Below the pieces are notes generated by a model that did not search any database, was not told the origin of the DNA, and saw only the letters and a program-made list of their open reading frames with translations. Source: Chloroflexota bacterium (GTDB lineage Bacteria > Chloroflexota > Dehalococcoidia > JACPQD01). From it: a stretch of 64,000 nt of DNA. A program made the position numbers and the translations under genes. The stretch is taken from assembly GCA_016190665.1 (NCBI GenBank), contig JACPQD010000012.1, positions 1-64,000 on the forward strand. Direction: 5' to 3'. This document shows, piece by piece, positions 8,278 through 15,866 of the stretch; the first letter of the stretch is position 1, and the number at the start of each line of letters is the position of its first letter.

Positions 8278-9453
8278 CTAGCTTATCGCCCCGATCTTCC
8301 GCAGTTCCTCCAACTCCTTCTTCGAGTAGCCGGCCTCAGAAAGCGTCTGCTCGGTATCCTGGCCGCGCATGGAGGCGAAGAAGCGGAAGCCGCCGGGTGT
8401 GTCGGAGAGCTTGGGCGCGATGCCGGCCTGCTTGACTCTCCCTACCCTGGGGTGATCGATCTCCAGAAGCATTTTGCGGTGCCGCACCTGGGGGTCAGCA
8501 AACGCTTCATCGAGGTTGTTCACCGGGGTGACGCAGCTCTCGATCTTGCTGAAGATCTCCAGCCACTCGGCGCGCGTCTTCTTGTTGAGGGCCTCTGCGA
8601 AGGCGGGGACGATCGCGCTGGGCTTCTCGACGAGGGCCACGAAATCATGAGGCGGCCACTCGGTGAGGCCCAGGGCCTTGCAGGTGTTTTCGTAAAAGGC
8701 GGGATGGGCGAAGCCGCTCACCAGGACATACTTGCCGTCCTTACATCGATAGACGTGAGATGGCCGCTCGCCAGGCTTGGGCTGTTCGCCCTGGCCGAAG
8801 TACCTCATGCCGTGGCGCGCGCCGACCCAGGACAGCATGCCGTCCAGCATGGCGCTGTCGACGTACTGTCCTTTGCCCGTGCGCTGCCGGGCCATCAGCG
8901 CGGACAGGATGCCGATGGCGGCCTGCATGCCGCCGGCGCCAATGTCCGCCATGGGGACGCCGGGCAGGACGAAGCGCCCCGTCTCCTGGTCGCCCATAAT
9001 GTTGACGATGCCGGCGATGGAGATCACGTTGGGGTCCCACCCGGGCTTATCCCGGTACGGCCCATCCTGGCCGTAGGCGGTGACGGAGCAGTAGACCAGA
9101 CGCGGGTTGACCTTGCTCATGGTCTCGTAGTCGACGCCCAACCGTTTCGTGACACCCGGGCGGAAGCTCTCCAGGATGACGTCTGACTTCTGTGCCAGTT
9201 TATAGAAGACCTGGCGCGCCTCTTCCATCTTGAGGTTAAGGCCGACGCTCTTCTTGTTGCGGTTCACCATGTCGAAGGCGGTGCTTTGCTCCGTTACGCC
9301 CATCGACTCGCGGCTCCCGCGCACCACCTTGGGATGAGGCTCCTCGATCCTGATGACATCGGCTCCCATGTCTGCCAGGATCAGTGAACCATAGGGCCCG
9401 GGCAATGTCCAGGATAAGTCCAGGACTCTGATGCCTTCCAATGCGCCTGCCAT
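8278..9453 (-). CDS. CaiB/BaiF family CoA transferase
   Basis: 391 residues, same family and length as the 6735-7910 protein. It shows G-I-R-V-L-D-L-S, G-A-D-V-I-R-I-E-E-P-H-P, F-R-P-G-V-T-K-R-L-G-V-D-Y, A-Y-G-Q-D-G-P-Y and G-Q-Y-V-D-S-A-M-L-D-G with the catalytic Asp. The ATG at 9453 follows GGAGG by 7 nt; the upstream start at 9483 is not supported. The two proteins differ through much of their length, so the pair could form a heterodimer, as some family III enzymes do, or act on different acids. The substrate is not readable from the sequence. Confidence 0.9.
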   Translation of the reverse strand: MAGALEGIRVLDLSWTLPGPYGSLILADMGADVIRIEEPHPKVVRGSRESMGVTEQSTAFDMVNRNKKSVGLNLKMEEARQVFYKLAQKSDVILESFRPGVTKRLGVDYETMSKVNPRLVYCSVTAYGQDGPYRDKPGWDPNVISIAGIVNIMGDQETGRFVLPGVPMADIGAGGMQAAIGILSALMARQRTGKGQYVDSAMLDGMLSWVGARHGMRYFGQGEQPKPGERPSHVYRCKDGKYVLVSGFAHPAFYENTCKALGLTEWPPHDFVALVEKPSAIVPAFAEALNKKTRAEWLEIFSKIESCVTPVNNLDEAFADPQVRHRKMLLEIDHPRVGRVKQAGIAPKLSDTPGGFRFFASMRGQDTEQTLSEAGYSKKELEELRKIGAIS

Positions 9454-9549
9454 GTTTAGACCTCCTTCACAAGTATTCTGCACCAGTCAAGTCCTTCTGG
9501 GGCGAAGGCGAACGAGCGCCACGGCGCTGGGGAAGTCAATCCTCCTTGC

Positions 9550-10698
9550 TTACCGGGTGCCCTCCCGAAGCAGGGCGATCCAGGTGTTGCCTGGCTTGAA
9601 GGCGATGGGATACCCCGCCGCGTCGAGGAATTGAACCCGCTGTGTTCTGTTTTCGTGCACCCAACGCGCGGGGATGACGATGCCGTCCCTGAAAATCTCT
9701 GCCTCCCCCTCTCCGATCACCTCGGTCTCCAGTGAGGGCGCGCCCCCTGCGTCCTCGAAGAAGTTAGTGACCCGCTGTCGGACATATTGTACGATGACGT
9801 TCGCAGCTTCAATCTGTTCGTCATTGTTGGCGTCTATCTGAGGTCTGCCGTTCACGAAACGCAGGTACGTCCGTCGTTCCGGGTCGTAGCGAAACTCGAC
9901 AACATTGGTTGCATGGAAGGGGATAGCAATAACGGAGACTGGGGCAGCGTCCGGGGGCGGGTTTGCGGAAAAGGCGTACGCTTCAATAGAGGAGGGCTGA
10001 TGCCAACCGTTAGCGGCCGATGCCTGCTTGAGCTGGGCGACGCTGGTGTACACATTGTAGGGCGGCCTTCGCCAGGGGACGCGGCTGTAGGCGCCGGGGT
10101 TAAAGAACTGGTTCATGTCCAGAATGTTAGAGGTCGAATACGCGCGAGCAGTGCGCGCCGATGAGCCAACAAAGCCAAAGACGGCGTCGAACTGGGGCAC
10201 CAAGTCGATATCGACCATGCGCATGCTCCGCACCGGCCCTATCGGGGTGTCGTCATCCTCGTTGTGAAACAGGGCGAGAAGTCGCGTGATCCCTCCTTCG
10301 GCCAGATACTCATGAACTAGGCTTGCGCGGGAGAGGCCAGACTGAGGCCAGCCTGGAGGGGCGTTGTCCACTTTCAACGCAAAGGCCCGGAGTTCGTGCT
10401 GTGACTCAGGGCTCACTGGCATGCCGGACAGAGGACAAAGCACCTCCGGGGCCTTGGCCGGTTCGGCAGGCGCTGCTGTCGGAGTGGGCCCCGCAGGGGT
10501 TGGTTCTTGCCCAAGCCTGGGGGGACTGGGGGTACGGGTGGCCGCAGGCACAAGTCTGACGGCGAAAGTATTGGGAGCGCTTAGGGGAGCGCTTACGGGC
10601 ACCTCCGGCGCACTGGAGCAAGCGCCCACTGGCACAGCTAGAAACAGCATGAAGAGCCAAAGGAAAAGCGCCCTTGGCGACGCAGAATCATCCGCCAC
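9550..10698 (-). CDS. DUF3048 (YerB-like) lipoprotein
   Basis: 382 residues. Lipoprotein signal with lipobox-like V-G-A-C-S-S near residue 27, then a Pro/Thr-rich linker. The DUF3048 domain begins C-P-L-S-G-M-P-V and continues with A-L-K-V-D-N, W-P-Q-S-G-L-S, V-H-E-Y-L-A-E-G-G-I-T-R and I-G-P-V-R-S-M-R, then the C-terminal half ending G-N-T-W-I-A-L-L. Exposed outside the membrane; the biochemical role of the family is unknown. The GTG start at 10698 lies one base after the stop of the radical SAM gene, so translation is probably coupled. Confidence 0.85.
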   Translation of the reverse strand: MADDSASPRALFLWLFMLFLAVPVGACSSAPEVPVSAPLSAPNTFAVRLVPAATRTPSPPRLGQEPTPAGPTPTAAPAEPAKAPEVLCPLSGMPVSPESQHELRAFALKVDNAPPGWPQSGLSRASLVHEYLAEGGITRLLALFHNEDDDTPIGPVRSMRMVDIDLVPQFDAVFGFVGSSARTARAYSTSNILDMNQFFNPGAYSRVPWRRPPYNVYTSVAQLKQASAANGWHQPSSIEAYAFSANPPPDAAPVSVIAIPFHATNVVEFRYDPERRTYLRFVNGRPQIDANNDEQIEAANVIVQYVRQRVTNFFEDAGGAPSLETEVIGEGEAEIFRDGIVIPARWVHENRTQRVQFLDAAGYPIAFKPGNTWIALLREGTR

Positions 10699-10699
10699 C

Positions 10700-12442
10700 T
10701 CAGCGCCCGGAGAGGAGAGCCCACGCCGCTCTGAGGGGGTTAAGCTTCAGCAGCCCTACAGGCAATTCAAGCTCCCGTTTCTCGCAGACGGTGGACATGC
10801 TGAGCTCGTCCACCTCGATCTTCAGTCGGCGCAACTCCTCGTCCCGGTAGGTCTCATCCCCCTGGGCGACGAGCTTGTCGATGCGCTCGATGACTCTGAT
10901 AGCGGCTGAGGCCCGGCTTTCAGTTGCCTGAGCTGTAGCCTCAGAGATGAGACCGTATCGCGCCTTGAGACGGTTAAGCCGAAGGCCGGCCTCGTAGGAG
11001 GAAGCGACGATCTCGTCCCGGCTGAGCCAGTTTGTCTCGTAGTTCAGCATGTATTTCCAGCTTGGCGAGAGCAGCGCCTGTCGATGCTCCTCCAGCGACC
11101 GGAACCGGATTCGGTAGCCGTGAAGGTCCGGCTGTTCAAAGGCCAGACTGCCGGGGTCGACGAAGGGCGCCAGAGGAGAAATGAAGGGGAAAACCTTCCC
11201 TTCGTCTGTGCCCCGGGCAGGCTTGTGGCTGCGCCATCGTTCCATCAATTGCCCGCAGTAGTCTATAGTTCCCATAATCGAACCGAAGGTCTGCTTGGGC
11301 AAGCCGATCATAAAGAAGACGTCGACCCGTTTGCACCCAGCCTCAAGGGCGTATCTTACGGTCTCTTCCAGAGCCCCGTTGGTGTAGTGCTTGCCGGTAG
11401 CCTCGCGCACCGTTGGGTCGTGCGACTCCATGGATATCTCCAGGTTGAACCCCGGACAGGCTTCCCCGACCTGGCGCAGGAACTCGCGAGAGGCGGGGGA
11501 GAAAAGCTCGAGGATGAACTGGTTACCAGGCTTTTGGCTTTTCAAGACATGCAGGAGACGGTCAGCGTAGTCCTCGCCAGCTTGCCGGATGTCCCCCAGG
11601 ATGAACATTGGACCCCGGCTGAGCCTTGCCATCTGAGTCACGTCGCGGGCGACAACCTCGGGGGAGCGGTAGGCAGGCGCGGTCCTGTGAGATAGCCTTC
11701 GGAAGGCGAATTTGGAGCCGCCGCAGAAGACGCAGTCTTTGGTGCAGCCGCGGCAAGTGAAGATGGCGCTGATGGGATAGCTCATCCAGCGCTTGAAGGG
11801 GATGTAGTTGGCTAAGTCGGCATATCGGATGACGGAGCGGATAGTGTGCTCGTAATGGTGGCTCATTACGTCGTCGAGGCTATAGGGAATATACGAAAGT
11901 GGATTCTCCTGAATGGCGCCCTGCGCGTCCTTCCATACGAGATTGGGTACGAAGGCCAGGTCTCCACCCTTGGTTACGCAGTCCATGAGCTGGCGGAGCG
12001 GCTCCTCCGTCGAATCGCCCCGCAACACGTAGTCCACTTCAGGGTACTGGATAAGCTCACTGTAGAAATAGGATGACGAAATACCCCCCATAACCACGGC
12101 AGACTCGGGATGATGCCTTTTTATCAGTCTGGCGACTTCGATGGCGCCATGGGCGTGGGGCAGCCAATGAAGATCTACGCCAAAGACGGGTGCCTTCAGC
12201 TTCATGATCTGCCTGTCGGCGTCGAAGGAGGGGTCATTAAGCATCCGGACCGCAAGGTTCACTATACGAACGTGATAGTCGAAGCGTCCCAGGTACTCGG
12301 CGATGCTGGTGAAGCCAATAGGGTACATTTCAAAGACGGGAGTCGAGGGGATGAGGTCGCTTATCGGCCCATAGAGGATTGTCTTCTGGCGGAAATCATA
12401 TACGCTTGGAGCATGTATCAGGATCAAATCGGAACGAGGCAA
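10700..12442 (-). CDS. B12-binding-domain radical SAM protein
   Basis: 580 residues. The N-terminal ~200 residues form a Rossmann-like cobalamin-binding domain (Y-P-I-G-F-T-S-I-A-E-Y-L, V-V-M-G-G-I-S-S, V-D-Y-V-L-R-G-D). The radical SAM core starts near residue 230 with C-T-K-D-C-V-F-C (C-x3-C-x2-C, binding the [4Fe-4S] cluster) followed by G-G-S. The rest is a TIM-barrel half plus a helical tail. Such enzymes usually methylate or rearrange unactivated carbons; the substrate is not predictable here. It forms a two-gene unit with the DUF3048 lipoprotein gene, which suggests an envelope-related product (inference). The adenosyltransferase at 3.4 kb shows the cell handles cobamides. Confidence 0.85.
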   Translation of the reverse strand: MPRSDLILIHAPSVYDFRQKTILYGPISDLIPSTPVFEMYPIGFTSIAEYLGRFDYHVRIVNLAVRMLNDPSFDADRQIMKLKAPVFGVDLHWLPHAHGAIEVARLIKRHHPESAVVMGGISSSYFYSELIQYPEVDYVLRGDSTEEPLRQLMDCVTKGGDLAFVPNLVWKDAQGAIQENPLSYIPYSLDDVMSHHYEHTIRSVIRYADLANYIPFKRWMSYPISAIFTCRGCTKDCVFCGGSKFAFRRLSHRTAPAYRSPEVVARDVTQMARLSRGPMFILGDIRQAGEDYADRLLHVLKSQKPGNQFILELFSPASREFLRQVGEACPGFNLEISMESHDPTVREATGKHYTNGALEETVRYALEAGCKRVDVFFMIGLPKQTFGSIMGTIDYCGQLMERWRSHKPARGTDEGKVFPFISPLAPFVDPGSLAFEQPDLHGYRIRFRSLEEHRQALLSPSWKYMLNYETNWLSRDEIVASSYEAGLRLNRLKARYGLISEATAQATESRASAAIRVIERIDKLVAQGDETYRDEELRRLKIEVDELSMSTVCEKRELELPVGLLKLNPLRAAWALLSGR

Positions 12443-12529
12443 GAGTCAGGGTCCCTTCACCGTTTGAGTCTGGATGACTGAGTTATCATAACCCAGGTTG
12501 GCGCCCAAGGGCAAGCACTCGACGAAGGA

Positions 12530-12558
12530 AAGCCATCCAGCGGATGGCTGGATGGCTT
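12530..12558 (-). terminator. intrinsic terminator after the ferredoxin gene
   Basis: AAGCCATCCAG (12530-12540) and CTGGATGGCTT (12548-12558) form an 11-bp perfect stem with a 7-nt loop. Read on the minus strand the stem is followed by TTTCC. It lies between the ferredoxin stop and the radical SAM start. Confidence 0.65.
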
Positions 12559-12630
12559 GACGTGTAAGGAAAAGTCTAACCCGCTTGGGCGTGTCTGTGA
12601 CCCGCCCCACGCTGGTTCCTGACGCAACTG

Positions 12631-12903
12631 TTAGTAGGTGCCGACAGCCGGCTCCTCTCCGGGGTGCAGTTTTCTCCACCGGGCCAGCAATGCCTCTTTG
12701 CTCTCCTTGTGGTCCGGGTCGGGCTGGGGGGCATCCACCGGGCAGACCTCAGCGCACCGGGATGACATGAAAGAGCCGACGCACTCGGTGCACTTCTGAG
12801 GGTCGATGATGAAGATCGTGTCGCCCTCGCTGATCGCCTGGTTGGGGCACTCTGGTTCGCAGGCCCCGCAGCTAATGCACTCTTCGGTGATCTTGTAAGC
12901 CAT
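12631..12903 (-). CDS. 2[4Fe-4S] ferredoxin (Alvin/YfhL type)
   Basis: 90 residues. The first cluster motif is C-I-S-C-G-A-C-E-P-E-C-P. The second is C-T-E-C-V-G-S-F-M-S-S-R-C-A-E-V-C-P, with the eight-residue insertion between the second and third cysteines typical of Allochromatium-type ferredoxins. A charged C-terminal tail of about 30 residues follows. Cytoplasmic low-potential electron carrier. The ATG at 12903 has an AGGAGG site about 13 nt upstream; the frame to 13011 adds residues without family support. Isolated gene with its own terminator. Confidence 0.92.
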   Translation of the reverse strand: MAYKITEECISCGACEPECPNQAISEGDTIFIIDPQKCTECVGSFMSSRCAEVCPVDAPQPDPDHKESKEALLARWRKLHPGEEPAVGTY

Positions 12904-13390
12904 CTTGTCTCTCAAGCCTCCTATCCAAAGTGAGTGAATTATACCACAAAATTCCTCCGGTTTTCCAGCTTGTTTTAGCCCCTTCAGCACGCTGATTTCG
13001 ATAGCCGGCACTCTGTCATCGAATCGGATAACTTATCAGGCCTTTTCCCTTCGCATCCGTTGAAAGAGGATACAGCCTCTGGCGCCCGGCGCACACTCCT
13101 TGCCGAGAAGCCTGCATTGACCTCGAACTTCGTGGGGGCAACCCCAACCGGAGGAGCCCGTAGGCTCCTTTCTCCCTGAGGGTGTAGTCGGCGACAGCAC
13201 GTTCTTCCGCGTGGACGTCCCTCCAGTCTCCTGCTGCTTAGCCGAACTCCCGGCCGGTCAGCGCCTGCTCCGCTGTGACAGACGCGCCCCGCAGAGGAGG
13301 GTTGGATGCAAGTTTATCCCGTGCGCTAATCTCACGGTACGACTTGGTGGCATTGAGCAAAGGCGCGTGCGTCTATGCCGGGCGCCCCGG
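12904..13390. other. gene-free stretch of 487 bases
   Basis: I see no convincing gene here. It holds short hairpins, for example AGGAGCC-CGT-AGGCTCCT near 13152-13170 and GGGGGCAACCCC near 13134-13145, both readable on either strand. I looked for RNase P, tmRNA and SRP RNA core sequences and did not find them. Long open frames on the plus strand run into the gene at 13391 antisense and look like shadows. Confidence 0.4.
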
Positions 13391-13954
13391 CTAGAGGCGT
13401 GGCTTGCAGATGATCTCCCGCACCTTGAGATCGAAGAATTCCCTGGAGTTGGCTGGCTTGACCACGGCGGCGGTGTCGGCGCCCCTGCCCGTCCCCGCAA
13501 TCACCACAACCTCCTCGTCGGTGCGCACCAGCCCGGCGTCGGCGGCCATCATGGCCATCTCCGGGATGACCTTCATCCCCTGGGAGAAGACACGAAGGAC
13601 GTTGGCGATTATCTGGTCTACCTGGATGGTGTGGAACTTGTCGTTCACTGCCCGGCCAATGCCGCCGAAAACATGCGAAGCATGGACGACAGTTCCGCCC
13701 AGGGCTTGAATCCTGGCGCGATTCTCTTCGGTCATCGTTGAAGTGTTGGCGCCACGCGAGCCCCAGGCGTGGCCGACAACAATGACGCGATACCCCTTGA
13801 AGAGCTCCGCTGCCGCAATGCCGGTGTCGCCGTAAGTGGAGGCCACGATGATGGTCTTTATTGCCAGTTCATCGGCGCGGCGTTTCGCCAATCTCAATGT
13901 CTCCGAGGTGTTGGACTTCCCTGCCTCTGCGAAATAGGTAGCCGTGGTCTCCAT
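13391..13954 (-). CDS. pyruvate kinase alpha/beta (C-terminal) domain protein
   Basis: 187 residues. The whole protein corresponds to the C-terminal domain of pyruvate kinase, with no catalytic barrel. Motifs of the stand-alone family are seen: N-T-S-E-T-L-R-L-A-K-R-R-A, I-I-V-A-S-T-Y-G-D-T, A-M-M-A-A-D-A-G-L-V, V-I-A-G-T-G-R-G-A-D-T-A and a C-terminal E-I-I-C-K-P-R. In pyruvate kinase this domain binds effectors; the function of the free form is unknown, and a role in sensing or binding a phosphorylated metabolite is a guess. The ATG at 13954 (site GAGGAGA) fits the family start better than 14002. Confidence 0.82.
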   Translation of the reverse strand: METTATYFAEAGKSNTSETLRLAKRRADELAIKTIIVASTYGDTGIAAAELFKGYRVIVVGHAWGSRGANTSTMTEENRARIQALGGTVVHASHVFGGIGRAVNDKFHTIQVDQIIANVLRVFSQGMKVIPEMAMMAADAGLVRTDEEVVVIAGTGRGADTAAVVKPANSREFFDLKVREIICKPRL

Positions 13955-14002
13955 GGCTTCGTCTCTCCTCTTCTGGTGCAGTTTGGGACTGCGCCCCGCC
14001 AT

Positions 14003-14199
14003 ATCAGGGCGCTTTCAATAGCGGCGGCTCGCCGCCGCACTTCAAAGCAGGGTGCAGGGTAGGATTACTTCAATCCTGTCCATCCTGAATCAAGTTCAGG
14101 ATTCATCCTGGATATATATGTGGAAAGGGATTCATCGCCAACGGAGTGCCAGGGACACCCCATTGGCCGCTGGAAAATGCTTGCCACTCCCAGCGGGTA
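14003..14199. repeat. short repeat-bearing gap
   Basis: CCTGAA-TCAAG-TTCAGG near 14082-14098 forms a small hairpin beside a CCTGTCCATCCTG piece that recurs, reverse-complemented, near 5170. No gene is seen. Confidence 0.35.
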
Positions 14200-14691
14200 T
14201 TATTCAGCGCCCGGCCCAGTTTTTCTGAGGGCGTCGAGCCCCTTGCGGATTCCCTCTTGCAAAGCGGTTAGCTGGACATCAAGCTTGCGCAGAATATCTC
14301 CAGCGTACTGGGCTGCTTCTTCTTTGGTGCGCGAGGCTTCGGCTCGGGCGTCGGCAAGGACGGACTGTGCCTGGCGCTGCGCCTCGGCTACGATCTCCTG
14401 AGCCTTGCGCTCCGCCGCCTTCACCACTTCCGTTTGCTGAACCTTTGTCCGCTGTTCCACCTCCGCGGCCTCGGTGATGCGTCTGGCTTCTGTGGCGGCT
14501 TGCTCCAACAAGCTGTGCCTTTCTTGAATCACCTGGTGAGCCTCCCTGACATCCTCAGGGACGGCCACACGCATCTGGTCTATGAGGTCCAGGAGACGCT
14601 GCTCGTCCACCAGGGTTTTGCGCAGGACGGGCAAGCTTGCGCTGGAAGTCACCAGTGATTCCAGCCGGTCGATCAGATGCAGGATGTCCAT
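14200..14691 (-). CDS. coiled-coil protein, ATP-synthase-b/DivIVA-like
   Basis: 163 residues, not assignable to a named family. An N-terminal globular start (M-D-I-L-H-L-I-D-R-L-E) and the phrase D-E-Q-R-L-L-D-L-I-D-Q-M-R-V-A-V-P-E-D-V are followed by about 80 residues of unbroken charged coiled coil (A-E-R-K-A-Q-E-I-V-A-E-A and similar), like the stalk of F0 subunit b but without a membrane helix. The ATG at 14691 follows AAGGGGG by 7 nt. It lies 38 bp after coaD in the same direction and is probably part of an rsmD-coaD operon. A scaffold or cell-division role is a guess. Confidence 0.65.
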   Translation of the reverse strand: MDILHLIDRLESLVTSSASLPVLRKTLVDEQRLLDLIDQMRVAVPEDVREAHQVIQERHSLLEQAATEARRITEAAEVEQRTKVQQTEVVKAAERKAQEIVAEAQRQAQSVLADARAEASRTKEEAAQYAGDILRKLDVQLTALQEGIRKGLDALRKTGPGAE

Positions 14692-14729
14692 ATCGTTCCC
14701 CCTTCTGCGCAATCTGCTGCGGGTGTTGC

Positions 14730-15209
14730 CTATCTCAAGAACTTCTTCCTGAGCGCGCTGGCGACGTGGTCTGGCACCATGTTATGGATACTGCCTCCTA
14801 GCACAGCGACCTCTTTAAGGAGACTGGCGCTGAGGAAGAGGTACTCGACGCTCGTCATCAGACACACAACTTCGATTTCGGGGGCCAGCTTGCGGTTCAT
14901 AAGCGCCATCTCAAACTCGTATTCGAAGTCGGCGCTGGCGCGCAAACCCCGAACGATCACCTTGGCGCCCGACCGTCTGGCCAGGTCTACGACGAGACCC
15001 GAGAAACTGTGAACGGCGACATTGGGCAGGCCGGCCAGGGCTTTGGCCATCATATCGACGCGCTCCTCCGTGGTGAAGAGCAGGTTCTTCGCCGGCCTAT
15101 CGTATATGGCAACGATGACCCGATCAAAAATGGCAGCCGCGCGCGTCGCGATGTCGATATGTCCGTTGGTGGCTGGGTCGAAACTTCCGGGATAGACTGC
15201 TACCGTCAA
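14730..15209 (-). CDS. coaD: phosphopantetheine adenylyltransferase
   Basis: 159 residues, standard length. Transfers AMP from ATP to 4'-phosphopantetheine, the penultimate step of coenzyme A synthesis. Nucleotidyltransferase motif T-N-G-H in Y-P-G-S-F-D-P-A-T-N-G-H; R-G-L-R-A-S-A-D-F-E-Y-E substrate loop; the C-terminal L-S-A-S-L-L-K-E corresponds to the usual I-S-S-S-x-V-K-E. The start is the TTG at 15209, with GGAGG 8 nt upstream, embedded in the last codons of rsmD. The two genes are 2 bp apart and translationally coupled. Confidence 0.95.
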   Translation of the reverse strand: MTVAVYPGSFDPATNGHIDIATRAAAIFDRVIVAIYDRPAKNLLFTTEERVDMMAKALAGLPNVAVHSFSGLVVDLARRSGAKVIVRGLRASADFEYEFEMALMNRKLAPEIEVVCLMTSVEYLFLSASLLKEVAVLGGSIHNMVPDHVASALRKKFLR

Positions 15210-15211
15210 AT

Positions 15212-15760
15212 CTAGGTCCTCCGTAAGAATATCGATATGCAGGTGTCGCCGTGACGCCTGGTCACAGCTAAAGGGAAATCACCGTAGGCCATCGCCGGCT
15301 GGTATCGCTTTGAGTGCTCCAATACTACGACTGAGTTCGCCCCCAACAGTTTTGAAGTCATCAGCCTCTCAAGAGTCTCATGTATCGATGGCGCGGAATA
15401 AGGCGGGTCGAGCAGCACCAGAGAGTACGGGCCGGAAAGGAAGGAGAGAGCCTTTTGCACACTACTGCAATAGACGTGGGCCTGGGCGCTGAACCCCGTC
15501 TGCTCAAGGTTCTCCTTGATGAGAGCGCAATTAGCGGGCTTCTGTTCCACGAAGTCCGCAGTTGAGGCGCCGCGGCTCAGGGCCTCGATGCCAAGGGCCC
15601 CCGTGCCGGCGTAAAGGTCGAGTACCCGCGAGAAGTCTGCTCCGAGGGAATCGAGCATGGCGAATATGGCTCCACGCACGAGGTCAGATGTTGGGCGGAC
15701 TCGAAAATCCCTGGGCGCCTTAAGATGGCGTCCCTTCGCTTGGCCCGCAATTACTCGCAT
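15212..15760 (-). CDS. rsmD: 16S rRNA (guanine966-N2)-methyltransferase
   Basis: 182 residues. SAM-dependent methylation of G966 of 16S rRNA. The start M-R-V-I-A-G-Q-A-K-G-R-x-L, the P-T-S-D-x-V-R-G-A-I-F motif, SAM loop D-L-Y-A-G-T-G-A-L-G-I-E-A-L-S-R-G-A and catalytic L-D-P-P-Y are all present. The gene precedes coaD directly, the arrangement common in many bacteria. Confidence 0.94.
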   Translation of the reverse strand: MRVIAGQAKGRHLKAPRDFRVRPTSDLVRGAIFAMLDSLGADFSRVLDLYAGTGALGIEALSRGASTADFVEQKPANCALIKENLEQTGFSAQAHVYCSSVQKALSFLSGPYSLVLLDPPYSAPSIHETLERLMTSKLLGANSVVVLEHSKRYQPAMAYGDFPLAVTRRHGDTCISIFLRRT

Positions 15761-15866
15761 CTACAGGCGGCTCCCGGGAACTCTGAGCCAGAGACGATCC
15801 GTCCTCGCCAGGGCCACCGAAGCCGTAGACATCATACCCTGGCCACTCGGCTAATCAAGCAGCGCC

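Noticed and set aside
12904-13390. Structural RNA (RNase P, tmRNA or SRP RNA) in the gene-free stretch
   Set aside because: I looked for their core sequences on both strands and found none; only small local hairpins are present.
13211-13741. Plus-strand frame of 176 codons
   Set aside because: It overlaps the pyruvate-kinase-C-like gene antisense and has no recognisable protein pattern.
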